From positions 308 to 11,138 of the forward strand of contig DILZ01000142.1 of NCBI GenBank assembly GCA_002425305.1: 10,831 bases of DNA, in the 5' to 3' direction. This DNA is from Ruminococcaceae bacterium UBA5579 (GTDB taxonomy: Bacteria; Bacillota; Clostridia; Oscillospirales; Ruminococcaceae). This document shows positions 1-8,900 of the stretch, piece after piece (positions within the stretch are counted from its first letter, which is position 1; the number at the start of each line of letters is the position of its first letter). The translations under genes and the position numbers were made by a program. The notes under the pieces were generated by a model. The model did not search any database. It saw nothing but the letters and a program-made list of their open reading frames with translations, and had not been told where the DNA came from.

Positions 1-1625
1 CGCCGCTGATCTTCGCTTGATTTTCCGTCCTCAATTTTCTTTTTCAGCGCAGGGATCTCGTTTTCCAGTTCGTTTATGCGCGAAAGATTTTCAGCGATTT
101 TATTTTCAAGATCTTCAGCTGTCGCGTATAATTTCTCGCGGGAATTGATATTGAATTCGGTGATCGTTAGAATTTGTTTTGAAATCCTGTTGATGATATC
201 GTCGTTTTCAAAATCGTAGATCTTATCCTCGTGTAATTTTTTTGGACGGAACGCCAGACCTTGAACGGCGATAATCGTTTTCGATATCTCCAGATGAAAC
301 TCACGCTCGAGACCCGACGCGTTCTCCAACTCCTTGTGGACTGCGGTCGGAAAACTATTTCTTTTCGCAATACGCTTTTCCAGATTTTCCGGAAGGTAAT
401 CTTCTCCGAGAGATTTCAAGCGCGTAAATCTTTCCGCGTCGGGAGACTTGACCGCGAGATATTTTCCGTGCTTTATTTCGTAGCCGAGTGCTTGCAGCTT
501 ATCCAAAAGCTGCTCCAAATTTTCACTCGACAAAACCAGAACGTCGATATCCATTTTAATTTTTTCTTTAACGCCGGGGAAGATGCTTTTAAAATCCGCC
601 GCGAGTTTTTTACATTGCGCGAGTGCGAACTCCGGAACATACAGCGCGTTGCTGTCCTCGGCAAATTGAATATTCAGATTTTCCAATTCACGCGCGACAT
701 ACAGAAGCTTATCCGAATTGAAAACCTCAAACTTAACTATCGGCGAATTGTATCGCTGAACAAGCTCGGAGATCTGTTCGCGCTGCTTTTCGATTTTCTT
801 TTGCATAAGCGCGTTTTCATTTTTGATCATCGCGGCTTCTTCGGCGGTTATTTCATCGGGATCTTTTTTCATTGCACCAGCGACGTTAGCTTTTATTCGT
901 TCAGTCTGTGCTTTCATTTTTTCAAGCTCCGCCTGCTGCGCTTTATATTCCGTAATTGATAAGTGACTGCGATGATTATTTTTATTGTCGCGTTCCAGAT
1001 TATGACGGCGTAAAATCTCCGTCATAAACTTTCGTTCGCTTTCTTCCCAAGCAATCAATTCATTGTCTTTTTTATGCGCTGCGGAAAAACCCTGTTCGAT
1101 CAGAGCGCGTTTCATTGATACTCGTGTAGATAATCCTCGCGACTGATTTGTCGCTATCGGAACGAAATCAATATGAAGATGCGGATTTGCTTCGTCGAGG
1201 TGCATTACTGCATTGAAAACTTTTAAATTCGGATTTCTTTTTTCAAACGTGCGGATATATTCGTCGCAAAGTTCTTTTGCGACCTCCCAATCGTCCGTAC
1301 CGACGCCAACCTCTTTCGCGTTTCCAAAACCGACGATTATTTCTTGAAACAACCTCTCCTGCTTCGAGTTTTTGATGTGTTCGTAATAATCGTTGATTTT
1401 TCTGTTCGATCTCATCTTATCGTTGTAATCTTTTAAAGCATCGTCGAACAGCTCGTGATAAAATTCTCGCAAGTCTTTTTCGACGTATGTAACGTTATCC
1501 GCGCTCCTTTTTTGATCAACATTCTTTGCGAAAAATTTGCGGTTGTTGTGAGAAATTACGCCAAGATTCTTTGTTTCAGCCTTGTTTGCAACTTGAAAAG
1601 ATATCGAGTATTTTTTCAAACCCAT
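1..1625 (-). CDS. mobV: MOBV (Mob/Pre) family relaxase, C-terminus cut by the window edge
   Basis: This is the relaxase that would nick the transfer origin and pilot the cut strand during conjugation. The frame is open from an ATG at 1625 to the left edge, giving 541 residues and no stop. The start follows AGGAGG by 8 nt. An HNNR motif lies at residues 26-29. The MOBV signature HLDEANPHLH follows at 142-151, where H142, D144, E145, H149 and H151 supply the metal-binding and acidic positions. Residues about 226-292 are charged and probably coiled coil. Residues about 380-419 carry GYEIKHGKYLAVKSP and RFTRLKSLGEDY, a pattern I associate with the middle of Tn1549-type relaxases rather than with small-plasmid Mob proteins. 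The visible end (about 495-535) is again coiled-coil-like. A predicted oriT lies just upstream, as in pMV158. The relaxase family is confident; the origin of the middle segment is inference. Confidence 0.9.
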   Translation of the reverse strand, partial: MGLKKYSISFQVANKAETKNLGVISHNNRKFFAKNVDQKRSADNVTYVEKDLREFYHELFDDALKDYNDKMRSNRKINDYYEHIKNSKQERLFQEIIVGFGNAKEVGVGTDDWEVAKELCDEYIRTFEKRNPNLKVFNAVMHLDEANPHLHIDFVPIATNQSRGLSTRVSMKRALIEQGFSAAHKKDNELIAWEESERKFMTEILRRHNLERDNKNNHRSHLSITEYKAQQAELEKMKAQTERIKANVAGAMKKDPDEITAEEAAMIKNENALMQKKIEKQREQISELVQRYNSPIVKFEVFNSDKLLYVARELENLNIQFAEDSNALYVPEFALAQCKKLAADFKSIFPGVKEKIKMDIDVLVLSSENLEQLLDKLQALGYEIKHGKYLAVKSPDAERFTRLKSLGEDYLPENLEKRIAKRNSFPTAVHKELENASGLEREFHLEISKTIIAVQGLAFRPKKLHEDKIYDFENDDIINRISKQILTITEFNINSREKLYATAEDLENKIAENLSRINELENEIPALKKKIEDGKSSEDQR

Positions 1626-1633
1626 AAAGAAAT

Positions 1634-1639
1634 CCTCCT
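1634..1639 (-). promoter_or_regulatory. Shine-Dalgarno of the relaxase gene
   Basis: The minus strand reads AGGAGG, 8 nt before the ATG at 1625. It is a consensus site and fixes the relaxase start. No other in-frame start nearby has a comparable site. Confidence 0.85.
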
Positions 1640-1671
1640 AAAAATATCGTGTTAAAAAGTCCCGTTTCTGT

Positions 1672-1696
1672 AAAGTACTAAACACAATAGCACTTT
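1672..1696 (-). other. Predicted oriT nic hairpin, pMV158 (MOBV) type
   Basis: On the minus strand AAAGTGCTA, loop TTGTGTT and TAGTACTTT form a 9-bp stem with one G-T wobble. As I recall it, the pMV158 nic hairpin is AAAGTATA, loop GTGTGT, TATACTTT, nicked TAGTGTG/TTAT. The downstream ACTTTACA is also shared. By analogy the cut here would be TTGTG/TT on the minus strand, between positions 1683 and 1682. It lies about 60 bp upstream of the MOBV relaxase start, the arrangement seen in pMV158. The sequence match is seen directly; the function is inferred. Confidence 0.7.
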
Positions 1697-1731
1697 TGGC
1701 AAGCGGAGCTTTTCCAAAAGTGCATTGTGTT
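1681..1731. repeat. Long inverted repeat of the predicted oriT
   Basis: On the plus strand the arms are AACACAATAGCACTTTTGG (1681-1699) and CCAAAAGTGCATTGTGTT (1714-1731). They are complementary over 18 pairs with one bulged A. The 14-nt loop contains a smaller AAGC-GGA-GCTT hairpin at 1701-1711. The left arm overlaps the nic hairpin, so the two structures exclude each other. pMV158 oriT also has overlapping, mutually exclusive inverted repeats with a bulge at the equivalent place. This is probably the relaxase recognition or strand-closure structure. Confidence 0.75.
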
Positions 1732-1786
1732 GGGGCTGCCGCCCCAAACCCCGCTGCGGGATTTCTTACACTTAGGGAAAATCCCT
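1730..1786. repeat. Cluster of three short hairpins beside the oriT
   Basis: Three perfect small inverted repeats follow in a row. TTGGGGC/GCCCCAA has a 4-nt loop (1730-1747). CCCGC/GCGGG has a 1-nt centre (1750-1760). AGGGA/TCCCT has an AAA loop (1774-1786). The last lies on the side away from the relaxase gene and precedes a T run on the plus strand. Their role is unknown. They could be accessory protein binding sites, single-strand hairpins or part of an origin. Confidence 0.5.
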
Positions 1787-1830
1787 GAAACCCTTTTTAT
1801 TGCCTACCAAATAACTATGCTTATATTTTT

Positions 1831-1885
1831 TATTCGGTTTTTTAAGCCTACCATTATGATAGGCTTAAAATTTTATCACCGAATA
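1831..1885. repeat. Two-step inverted repeat downstream of the Toprim gene, possible terminator
   Basis: An inner perfect 11-bp repeat TTTTAAGCCTA (1840-1850) / TAGGCTTAAAA (1860-1870) has a 9-nt loop. It is nested in an outer perfect 8-bp repeat TATTCGGT (1831-1838) / ACCGAATA (1878-1885). It starts 7 bp past the Toprim stop codon, where a terminator would be expected. The minus-strand copy has no clean U run after the stem; the plus-strand copy is followed by TTTT. Terminator, processing site and origin structure are all possible. Confidence 0.45.
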
Positions 1886-1892
1886 TTTTTAT

Positions 1893-2846
1893 TTATCGCC
1901 GACCGTGTGATATTTTTTTCTGTGTTGTTTTTTCAATTTCCGGTTTCTCGGCGGCGTTTTTTTGAACGGGCTCTTTTTGGATTTCCCTCGGCAGGGAAAC
2001 TTTTTTCAGCAGCTCGTTGTAATCTTTTACGCCGTTATCGACCAACACCTTACGACAGCTTGGCAGACCATTTGTAATTTCAAACTCGCGTCCTGCCTCG
2101 TCGTTGTCAACGCAGGAATAAATTTTTATTCCTTTTTCGGCGATGCTTTTCAGAGAATTCGGTTTTAATCCTGCCATAGAAACGAGAACAGAGTTTTGAA
2201 TTTTATCTTGATTTGCCAACTGTTTAAATGAAAGCAAATCAATCGCACTTTCAAAAACATAGCACTTTTTCGGATCTCCGATCTTTACGGCGAATACGCT
2301 GTCCGCTGTTCCCGCCGCAACTCCCTTGAAACGCTTTTCGGAATTCGTGCCTTGAATTTCCGCGCCGATTATTTCTCCGCTGCCGTTTTTGTGGACAAAT
2401 ACCGCGTTTCCGCGAACGTCTTGGTACAATAATTTTTCGTGCGCGAGCTGCGAAACGATATCCGCCGAAATACCGCGCGTCTTGCAAAGATACGCGAATA
2501 CCTTTCGCATATTATCCGCTTTTTCGGGGATAACAAGTTCTTTTTTCTGAGTTGAAAAAGAAATATCCTTACGGCGCGGCGTGTATGAAACCGCGCTTCC
2601 AGACAATTCCGCAACGGCGGTTTTGAAATCCATTCCGAGCATTTCCGTTAGACAATTTACAGCGTTACTGCCGCCCTTGTTCTCGGAAAAACAATACCAG
2701 CCGCCCGTGTTTATGTTCACAAATAATCCGCCATAACCTTTGACGTGCAGCTCATCTCGGCGCAGCTCGCACTCATAACCGTTGTTCTGAAAATACTCCG
2801 CAAGATTTGCCGAACGCGCGGCTTCAACCTGTTCATTCCATTCCAT
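1893..2846 (-). CDS. Toprim-domain primase-like protein of a conjugative element
   Basis: The protein has 317 residues and starts at an ATG 7 nt after AGGAGG. The N-terminal part (about 10-83) follows the layout of the DnaG CHC2 region, including LFVNINTGGWYCFSENKGG and a following helix, but the C-x2-H and C-x2-C zinc ligands are missing. The middle (about 110-185) resembles the DUF3991-type segment, with RFKGVAAGT at 172-180. A Toprim fold follows: VFES with E199 as the expected catalytic acidic residue, then CVDNDEAG with D247 and D249. KDYNELL (274-280) closes the domain. The tail from about 288 is charged and low complexity. Such DUF3991/Toprim proteins accompany relaxase and helicase genes in Firmicute elements and are thought to act in DNA processing or priming. 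There is no helicase or primase polymerase core, so independent priming activity is uncertain. Confidence 0.85.
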   Translation of the reverse strand: MEWNEQVEAARSANLAEYFQNNGYECELRRDELHVKGYGGLFVNINTGGWYCFSENKGGSNAVNCLTEMLGMDFKTAVAELSGSAVSYTPRRKDISFSTQKKELVIPEKADNMRKVFAYLCKTRGISADIVSQLAHEKLLYQDVRGNAVFVHKNGSGEIIGAEIQGTNSEKRFKGVAAGTADSVFAVKIGDPKKCYVFESAIDLLSFKQLANQDKIQNSVLVSMAGLKPNSLKSIAEKGIKIYSCVDNDEAGREFEITNGLPSCRKVLVDNGVKDYNELLKKVSLPREIQKEPVQKNAAEKPEIEKTTQKKISHGRR

Positions 2847-2853
2847 AAAAAAA

Positions 2854-2859
2854 CCTCCT
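2854..2859 (-). promoter_or_regulatory. Shine-Dalgarno of the Toprim gene
   Basis: The minus strand reads AGGAGG followed by seven T residues and then the ATG at 2846. It supports this start over other candidates. Confidence 0.85.
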
Positions 2860-2879
2860 AAAAATTTTAAAAAATTTAT

Positions 2880-2900
2880 CCCCGCCGTTACGCGACGGGG
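2880..2900 (-). terminator. Hairpin between the helicase and Toprim genes, possible partial terminator
   Basis: The minus strand reads CCCCGTCG, loop CGTAA, CGGCGGGG. This is an 8-bp stem with one wobble, which is a C-A mismatch on the plus strand and so favours a minus-strand transcript. It begins 21 nt after the helicase stop. It is followed by GATAAATTTTTT and a second T run that leads into the Toprim SD. The U tract begins about five bases after the stem, so termination may be inefficient. It may tune the ratio between the giant gene and its downstream partner. Confidence 0.5.
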
Positions 2901-2921
2901 ATATTATATCAGCACCTCAAA

Positions 2922-5900
2922 TCAGCGCTTGGGGCGCTTGGGCTTTCTGTTTTGCGCGGGCGGATCATTGTCCCGTCCGCTGCGATCTTCTTTTGGACTT
3001 TCGTCATCGTCGATAACTACCTCGTCGCTTTTTCCAACACCAAGCTCCGCGTCAAGCTGCGCGAGCCGTTTGGATTTTTCCTCAAGCTCCGCGGCATACT
3101 CAAACGGAACATTTTTTGTACGCTGCGCTTCAGCCAGGTCTTTTTCGTTTCTCCCTATCCCGGCATTCAATTCCGAAATTCGTTTGTCAATTCCATTTTT
3201 CAAAACGTTCTCGATGCGTATAACGTTTCCGAGGTCGTTCTGAAGATGCAGTTCGGATACTGAGTAACTCAATCCGCCGGGACGGCTTATCTGGATTTGT
3301 GTCGTCCATTCGTTCATTGTCATCATTCCGAAATTGAGCGACAGCTTAAAGCCGCAATATTCGCCGATCTCAGATGGCTTCTTCGTTGTAAGTAAAGTCA
3401 TCTGCGCTTTGCGCAGCTCTGCGCCTGCGTCTTTTCGTTCCGTGAAGACTTTTCCGTTAAGCGTGATTTTAAATTCTCCCTCCGGCAATGCGTTTTTTGC
3501 GGCGAATTCCTTGTCGTCGTGAGCGAGTGCAAGCTGTTTTTTTGCTATGGATATCTGCGCCTCACAGAATTTCTCCGTATCCTCAAGCCGGTACTTGTTA
3601 TTGAGATGTTCGCTTTCGAGAAGTCTCAAGCGAGACACATCAGTATCAAGCTGAATTTTTTCCTTTATACGCGGATCACCGGAGGCTATCGCCTGCATCT
3701 CGGAATAATTCAGCACCAATTCGTCCACGTCCTCACAGGTACGCGCGGGAGTTTTGCCGCTCATCAACTGAGAAATAAATTTCTGCTTCGTAACTATAAG
3801 GTTGAGCATATACGCGTCGAACGTTCCCTCGGTAACGTAATTGAAGATTTTTACCATCGGGAACTTGTTACCTTGCCGCACTATGCGACCAATTCTTTGC
3901 TCGAAATCGCTCGGTTTCCACGGGATATCCAGATTATGCAGCGCACATAGCCGCGTCTGAACGTTCGCGCCGGTACCCATTTTCGTGGTGGACGCTATCA
4001 CTATGCGCTTCGTTCCCGCGCGGAGCTGCGCGTACAGCTCGCCGCGCTGTCCTTGATCCTTTGCGTCGCCCGCGAAGCAAATTTCTTTTTCGGGAACGCC
4101 GCGCCGGATAAGCTCCGCCTTTATATAATCGTACACGGAGAATTTCGACGCGCCAAGCAGCTCGGCTTGTTCCTCCGCGCTCAAGGTTTTTTCGCCGCCG
4201 TCGGGCTGTTCTTCGACTTCTATCTCGTTGAGGTCTTTTTTACCCGCGTTTATCGCTATGTCGCAAAAAATCGCCTGAACGCCCTTTTGCTCCGTCGTTT
4301 CCGTATAGATCTCCATAACCTTTGCGATCAGCAGATTTACTTTACTGTCCGGATAATTTTCAGCGTCGGGGTTTAAGCATCGCGCATCCAATCCAAGCAG
4401 ACGCGCTTCGTTAGTGATTTTCAGCATATTATCTACCGACGGATCAACGCTTCCGTTGTGTATAGCTTCGGAGCGTTCCGCGAGCACCTTCATATAAGTC
4501 TGCTGGTACTCGTTGGGCTTTGCTGCTATAATTTGCGACTTGCCACCCTCAACCTCGGGAACGGGTAAATTCAGCATTTCTGCCGTGCGGATATCCGCGA
4601 AATCCTTATACGCCTGCATAAGCTCGGGAAGGTTGGTGAATTTTGCGAAACGTTTCTTCATTCGGAAACCGTCTCCCGCGGGTTTCAATTCAAGCTGCGA
4701 TACCACCTCCCCGAACGTACTCGCCCAATCGTCGAACGTCTGCAATCCCTGCCGCCGCAGTGCGGACGGTCTTAAATACTGCTGCATTATGTACAGCTCC
4801 GTCATCGAATTCGAGACAGGCGTTCCGGTCGCTAGGATCAGATTTCTCTCACCGTATTTATCGTTGAGATACCGTGTTTTCATAAGGAAATCCTCACTCT
4901 TTTTCGCGGCTTTCGAGCCAATTCCCGAGACGTTTTTCATTTTCGTAACGACCAAGCCGTTTTTGTAGTTGTGCGCCTCATCAGCTACAACGCAATCAAA
5001 GCCGAGCTGTTCAAAACTAAGGGAATTGTCGCGCGGCGTATCAAGCAGCTTTTTGAGTTTTGCCTCTATATTTTTCTTCATACGCTCAATGTCCTTTACC
5101 GAGCGTTTGTCGTCCGCAAATAAATATTTACCGCCGAATTCGCGTAACTGCTCCGTTAAATCGCTAAGCTGTTCGTTAAGAAATTCCTGTTGGTATTCCA
5201 CGGACATAGGGATTTTCTGAAACTGCTGGTATGACATAATAACCGCGTCATAATCACCCGTGCAGCAGCGTCCTATGAATTTTTGCCGATTAACCTCATT
5301 GAAATCATTTTCCTTTGCCGTAAGCAGCCGCGCCTCGGGATACAGCCGCAGCCATTCCGCCGACATCTGCCCGACAAGGTGCTTGGGAACGACAACACAA
5401 GCCTTGTTTATCAGACCAAGCCGCCGTTTTTCCATAACTGCCGCCGCCATTTCAAATGTCTTTCCCGCGCCAACGCAGTGTGCGAGCAGCGTGTTGCCGC
5501 CGATTTTCGCCCTCATAACCGCGTTTTTCTGGTGTTCGTTCAGTTCTATAAACGGGTTCATTCCGGGGAACGTCTGATGTGATCCGTCATACTCCCGCCC
5601 GACAAGCGAATTAAAAAGCTCGTTGTAGAGCTCGACGTATTTATCCCTACGCTCTTGATCAGCCCAAAGCCACTTGGGAAACGCATCCTTCATCTGCCGC
5701 GCTTTCTCCTGCGCTAATTGCGTTTCGTCCTTATTCATAACGCGCTTTTTCTTGCCGTCCGGTAATTCAACTGTGTCATAGACGGCTATATCGCGGTTGT
5801 TGAGCAGGTTTTCAAAGATCGCATAGCTGTTCATCCGCTTTGTGCCGAACGAGCTTTGAGACGCGACCGATTTGTCCGCGTTCTTGTTTTCGATCTTATA

Positions 5901-8900
5901 CTCGCCCGAAATCGACCTGTAAAGCACCGTCGCGCGCGAATAAAGCGATCCTTGATCTATCGCGCCTTTCGCGTATTCGTTGAAAAAATTACAGTAATCC
6001 TCAATGGATATCCACGGAGCACCGAGCCGCACGGATATGTCTCCCGCGCCCAATTTTGTCGGCAGAACTTTTTCAAGCGCGACGGCGTTTCTTTCGTATT
6101 CGGGATCATTTTCGGCTGCCTTTTGTGCGGCGCGAAGCTTTTCCCGAACGTATCCCGAAAGATATTCGGCGGCTTCCTCATATTTTTCCGTCTCGGGATT
6201 TTTATAGATAAATCCATTGTCCGTAAGCTCTTTTATCACCTCCTCGGGCGCAGCTCCGCACAATCCCGACATATAATCGATATCCACCGAGCCGCGCATA
6301 TCGAGCGACACAAACAGCGCCTCCTGCGGAGTATCAACGTGCGTCACTTCCGCATACGGCTTTATGGTACGCTTGGTGAAAACGTCCGCTTTCGTGATCT
6401 CTTTTGTTTCGGGATCGATAAGCTCCAGACCGCCGCAAAGCGTGTTGTAATCGTCGTCCACGGCGAATAATTTCCGGTTTTCAATATCGCTTATATGCCC
6501 GAAATTCATTACAAACGCGTCGTATTCCGCGTTCAGCTTAAACTGTAAGCCGGAAAGCGTTTCATCGGAGCAGCCGTCGCTCTGAGCGTCCACCAGCTCG
6601 CGGAATGTGTTCCTTATGCCGATCATTCCGTGCATTCGTTCGTGATTTCGCTTGCTGAAAGTCATTTCCCGCATAATGTTGTTTTCGCGGAAGTATATTT
6701 TATCGTCAACCTCGGTGAACGTAAAATTCCGCACGTCCGCCGTCGCGGGGATTATCCCGTGTTCCTCGCTGCGCTTTTTCTCGTGACGAACGGTCATAAT
6801 ATCGCGTTTTAGCCGAGTTACCGCGCAGCGCAACTGTTCCTTCAGATCTGCTCCCTTTATTGGAACGCAAGCCGTTTCCTCGCCGTATCTGCCGCTTATG
6901 AGCCGCATTTCTCCGAGTATCATCTCGGGGTGATCGACGAAATACTGATTTACCGAAATTCCCTCCGCAATCTGCGCCGTATAGCACCAGTCGGGCTTTT
7001 CTACCGACATTTTCTCTCTCTTTTGCAGAAAAATAATATCGGAGGTCACTTCCGTTCCCGCGTTCGCCTTGAACGCGTTGTTGGGTAACCGAATAGCACC
7101 GATCAGATCGGCGCGTTTCGCAAGATATTCACGCACATTCGGGTTTGTTTTATCGAGCGTTCCCTTTGATGTGATGAACGCCACAACTCCTCCGGGCGCT
7201 ACCTTATCGAGCGTTTTCGCGAAAAAATAATCGTGTATAAGGAAATGCTCACGGTCATAGCGCGTATCCGCGACGGGGTAATTTCCAAACGGGACGTTTC
7301 CGACCGCTGCGTCAAAGAAGTTGTCCGAGAACGCGGTTTTCTCATAGCCGCAAATCTGTATATCCGCGTTCGGATAGAGCTGTTTTGCGATCCGTCCGGA
7401 AATATCGTCAAGCTCCACTCCGTGCAGCCGGCTTTGCAAGCGCATTTCCTCGGGCATAACGCCGAAGAAATTTCCGATACCCATACTCGGCTCGAGAACG
7501 TTTCCGCCTTTAAATCCGAACTGCTCAAGTGCGGAGTAAATCGCGGAAATTATCGTCGGAGACGTGTAGTGCGCGGTAAGCACGGTACTGCGGGCAGCCT
7601 CGTACTCATCGGGCGTGAGCAGCTCCTTAAGCTGCGAATATTCGCTTGCCCACTCCGCGTTATTGCTGTCGAACGCCTGCGGGATACCGCCCCAACCGAC
7701 GTATCGAGCGAGTGTGTTCTGCTCGTCGGGAGTGGCGGCGCGGCGTTCGTCCTCAATTTGCCGCAGCGTTTTTATAGCGGCAATGTTGGCGGCAAATTTG
7801 GCTTTAGCGCCGCCTGTTACAATATCTTCCTCCTTGAGACTGTACCCGACGGACTTCATATATTCGAGCTCGTCCGCGCTTTCGATCTCGTTGTTAAGCT
7901 CTGCGTCCTCAACAAAAGCGTCGTAATGTTCCCCAACAATTTTAGGCACAAGACGTTCAAAGCCGTCCTTTGTCAGATGTTCTTTCCAATGCCCCCAAAC
8001 ACTGTTTGCGGAGCGAACGGAGTTTTTATCCGTGTTCTCAAAGCTTATCGAGAAATCCCCGTTAATATCGGTGATCTTCCAGGTTTCGCCGTCATATTTT
8101 ATAACGTCGCCGACGCGCAGCTCATCAACGTTTTTTGAATGTTCGGACGAAACGTACTCGACCGAAATTTCGTCCGGGATATCGGAACTTTTCGCCCCGT
8201 TTGTTCGTGCCGAGGTTTCGGTGACAGGCTCACCGAACAGATCAAGCTGCTCCGGTTCGCCGGAGAGCGTTCGCTCCGTAACGCCCAAAGCCGCGTTAAT
8301 CTTCCCCTCGATCTCGCGATATTTTTCCTCGCCGCCGAACAGCTTGTAAACATTTTTGGGCGTACCGTATGCTATTTGGATCGCGGGCGCTCCGAAAACC
8401 TCCTCAAAGCGTTCAAAGCCGTTTATCTCCATTGTCCTTTTCGCGCGCTCAAGGAATTGCTTTTGCTTTTCGCCAAGCTCCGCATTCTCAAAAAACGGCT
8501 CGAATGCCGCGTCAAATCGCGCTTCGCGCTCGTGCGCCGCCTTAATTTTCTCCGTGCTTTCCTTTATTCGTTCCTCCGCGGCGTCGTCAAGTTTTTTTAT
8601 TATTCCATCAAGCTCATCTATTCTTGCTTCTGCTCTGGCATCAGCTGTGTCTTCACCATAGCCGCCGCTGACATACATATCGGCTATAAGTCGGTCACGC
8701 TCCACATCGGCGGTTTCCCTTGCTATAAAATTAGTGGCATCGTCTATCGCTTTGGAAAGTTCGGAGATATGCGAATTTATGAAATCTGCATAGTCGGGAT
8801 TATTCTCGGCAATGCCCCTCAACAATTCCTCGTTGGATGCGCCGTATTCTTTCGGCTCAAGGATTTTGTTGCGGTCATTCGCATCGGTAATAAACCATTC

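Noticed and set aside
261..959. A 232-residue plus-strand open frame
   Set aside because: It is antisense to the relaxase gene, which has clear MOBV motifs and a strong SD.
1643..1674. A possible relaxase promoter (TTTACA, then GATATT)
   Set aside because: The spacing is about 20 bp and the -10 match is weak. A promoter overlapping the oriT is expected from pMV158, but this pair does not support one.
1681..1885. The repeats read as a CRISPR array or insertion-sequence ends
   Set aside because: The hairpins differ in sequence and spacing. There are no repeated direct units, no target duplication and no transposase.
1727..2077. A 116-residue plus-strand open frame running through the intergenic region
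   Set aside because: It covers the hairpin cluster and then the end of the Toprim gene in antisense. It has no SD and no domain.
7233..8138. A 301-residue plus-strand open frame
   Set aside because: It is antisense to the methylase region, whose motifs are clear on the minus strand, and no independent signal supports it.
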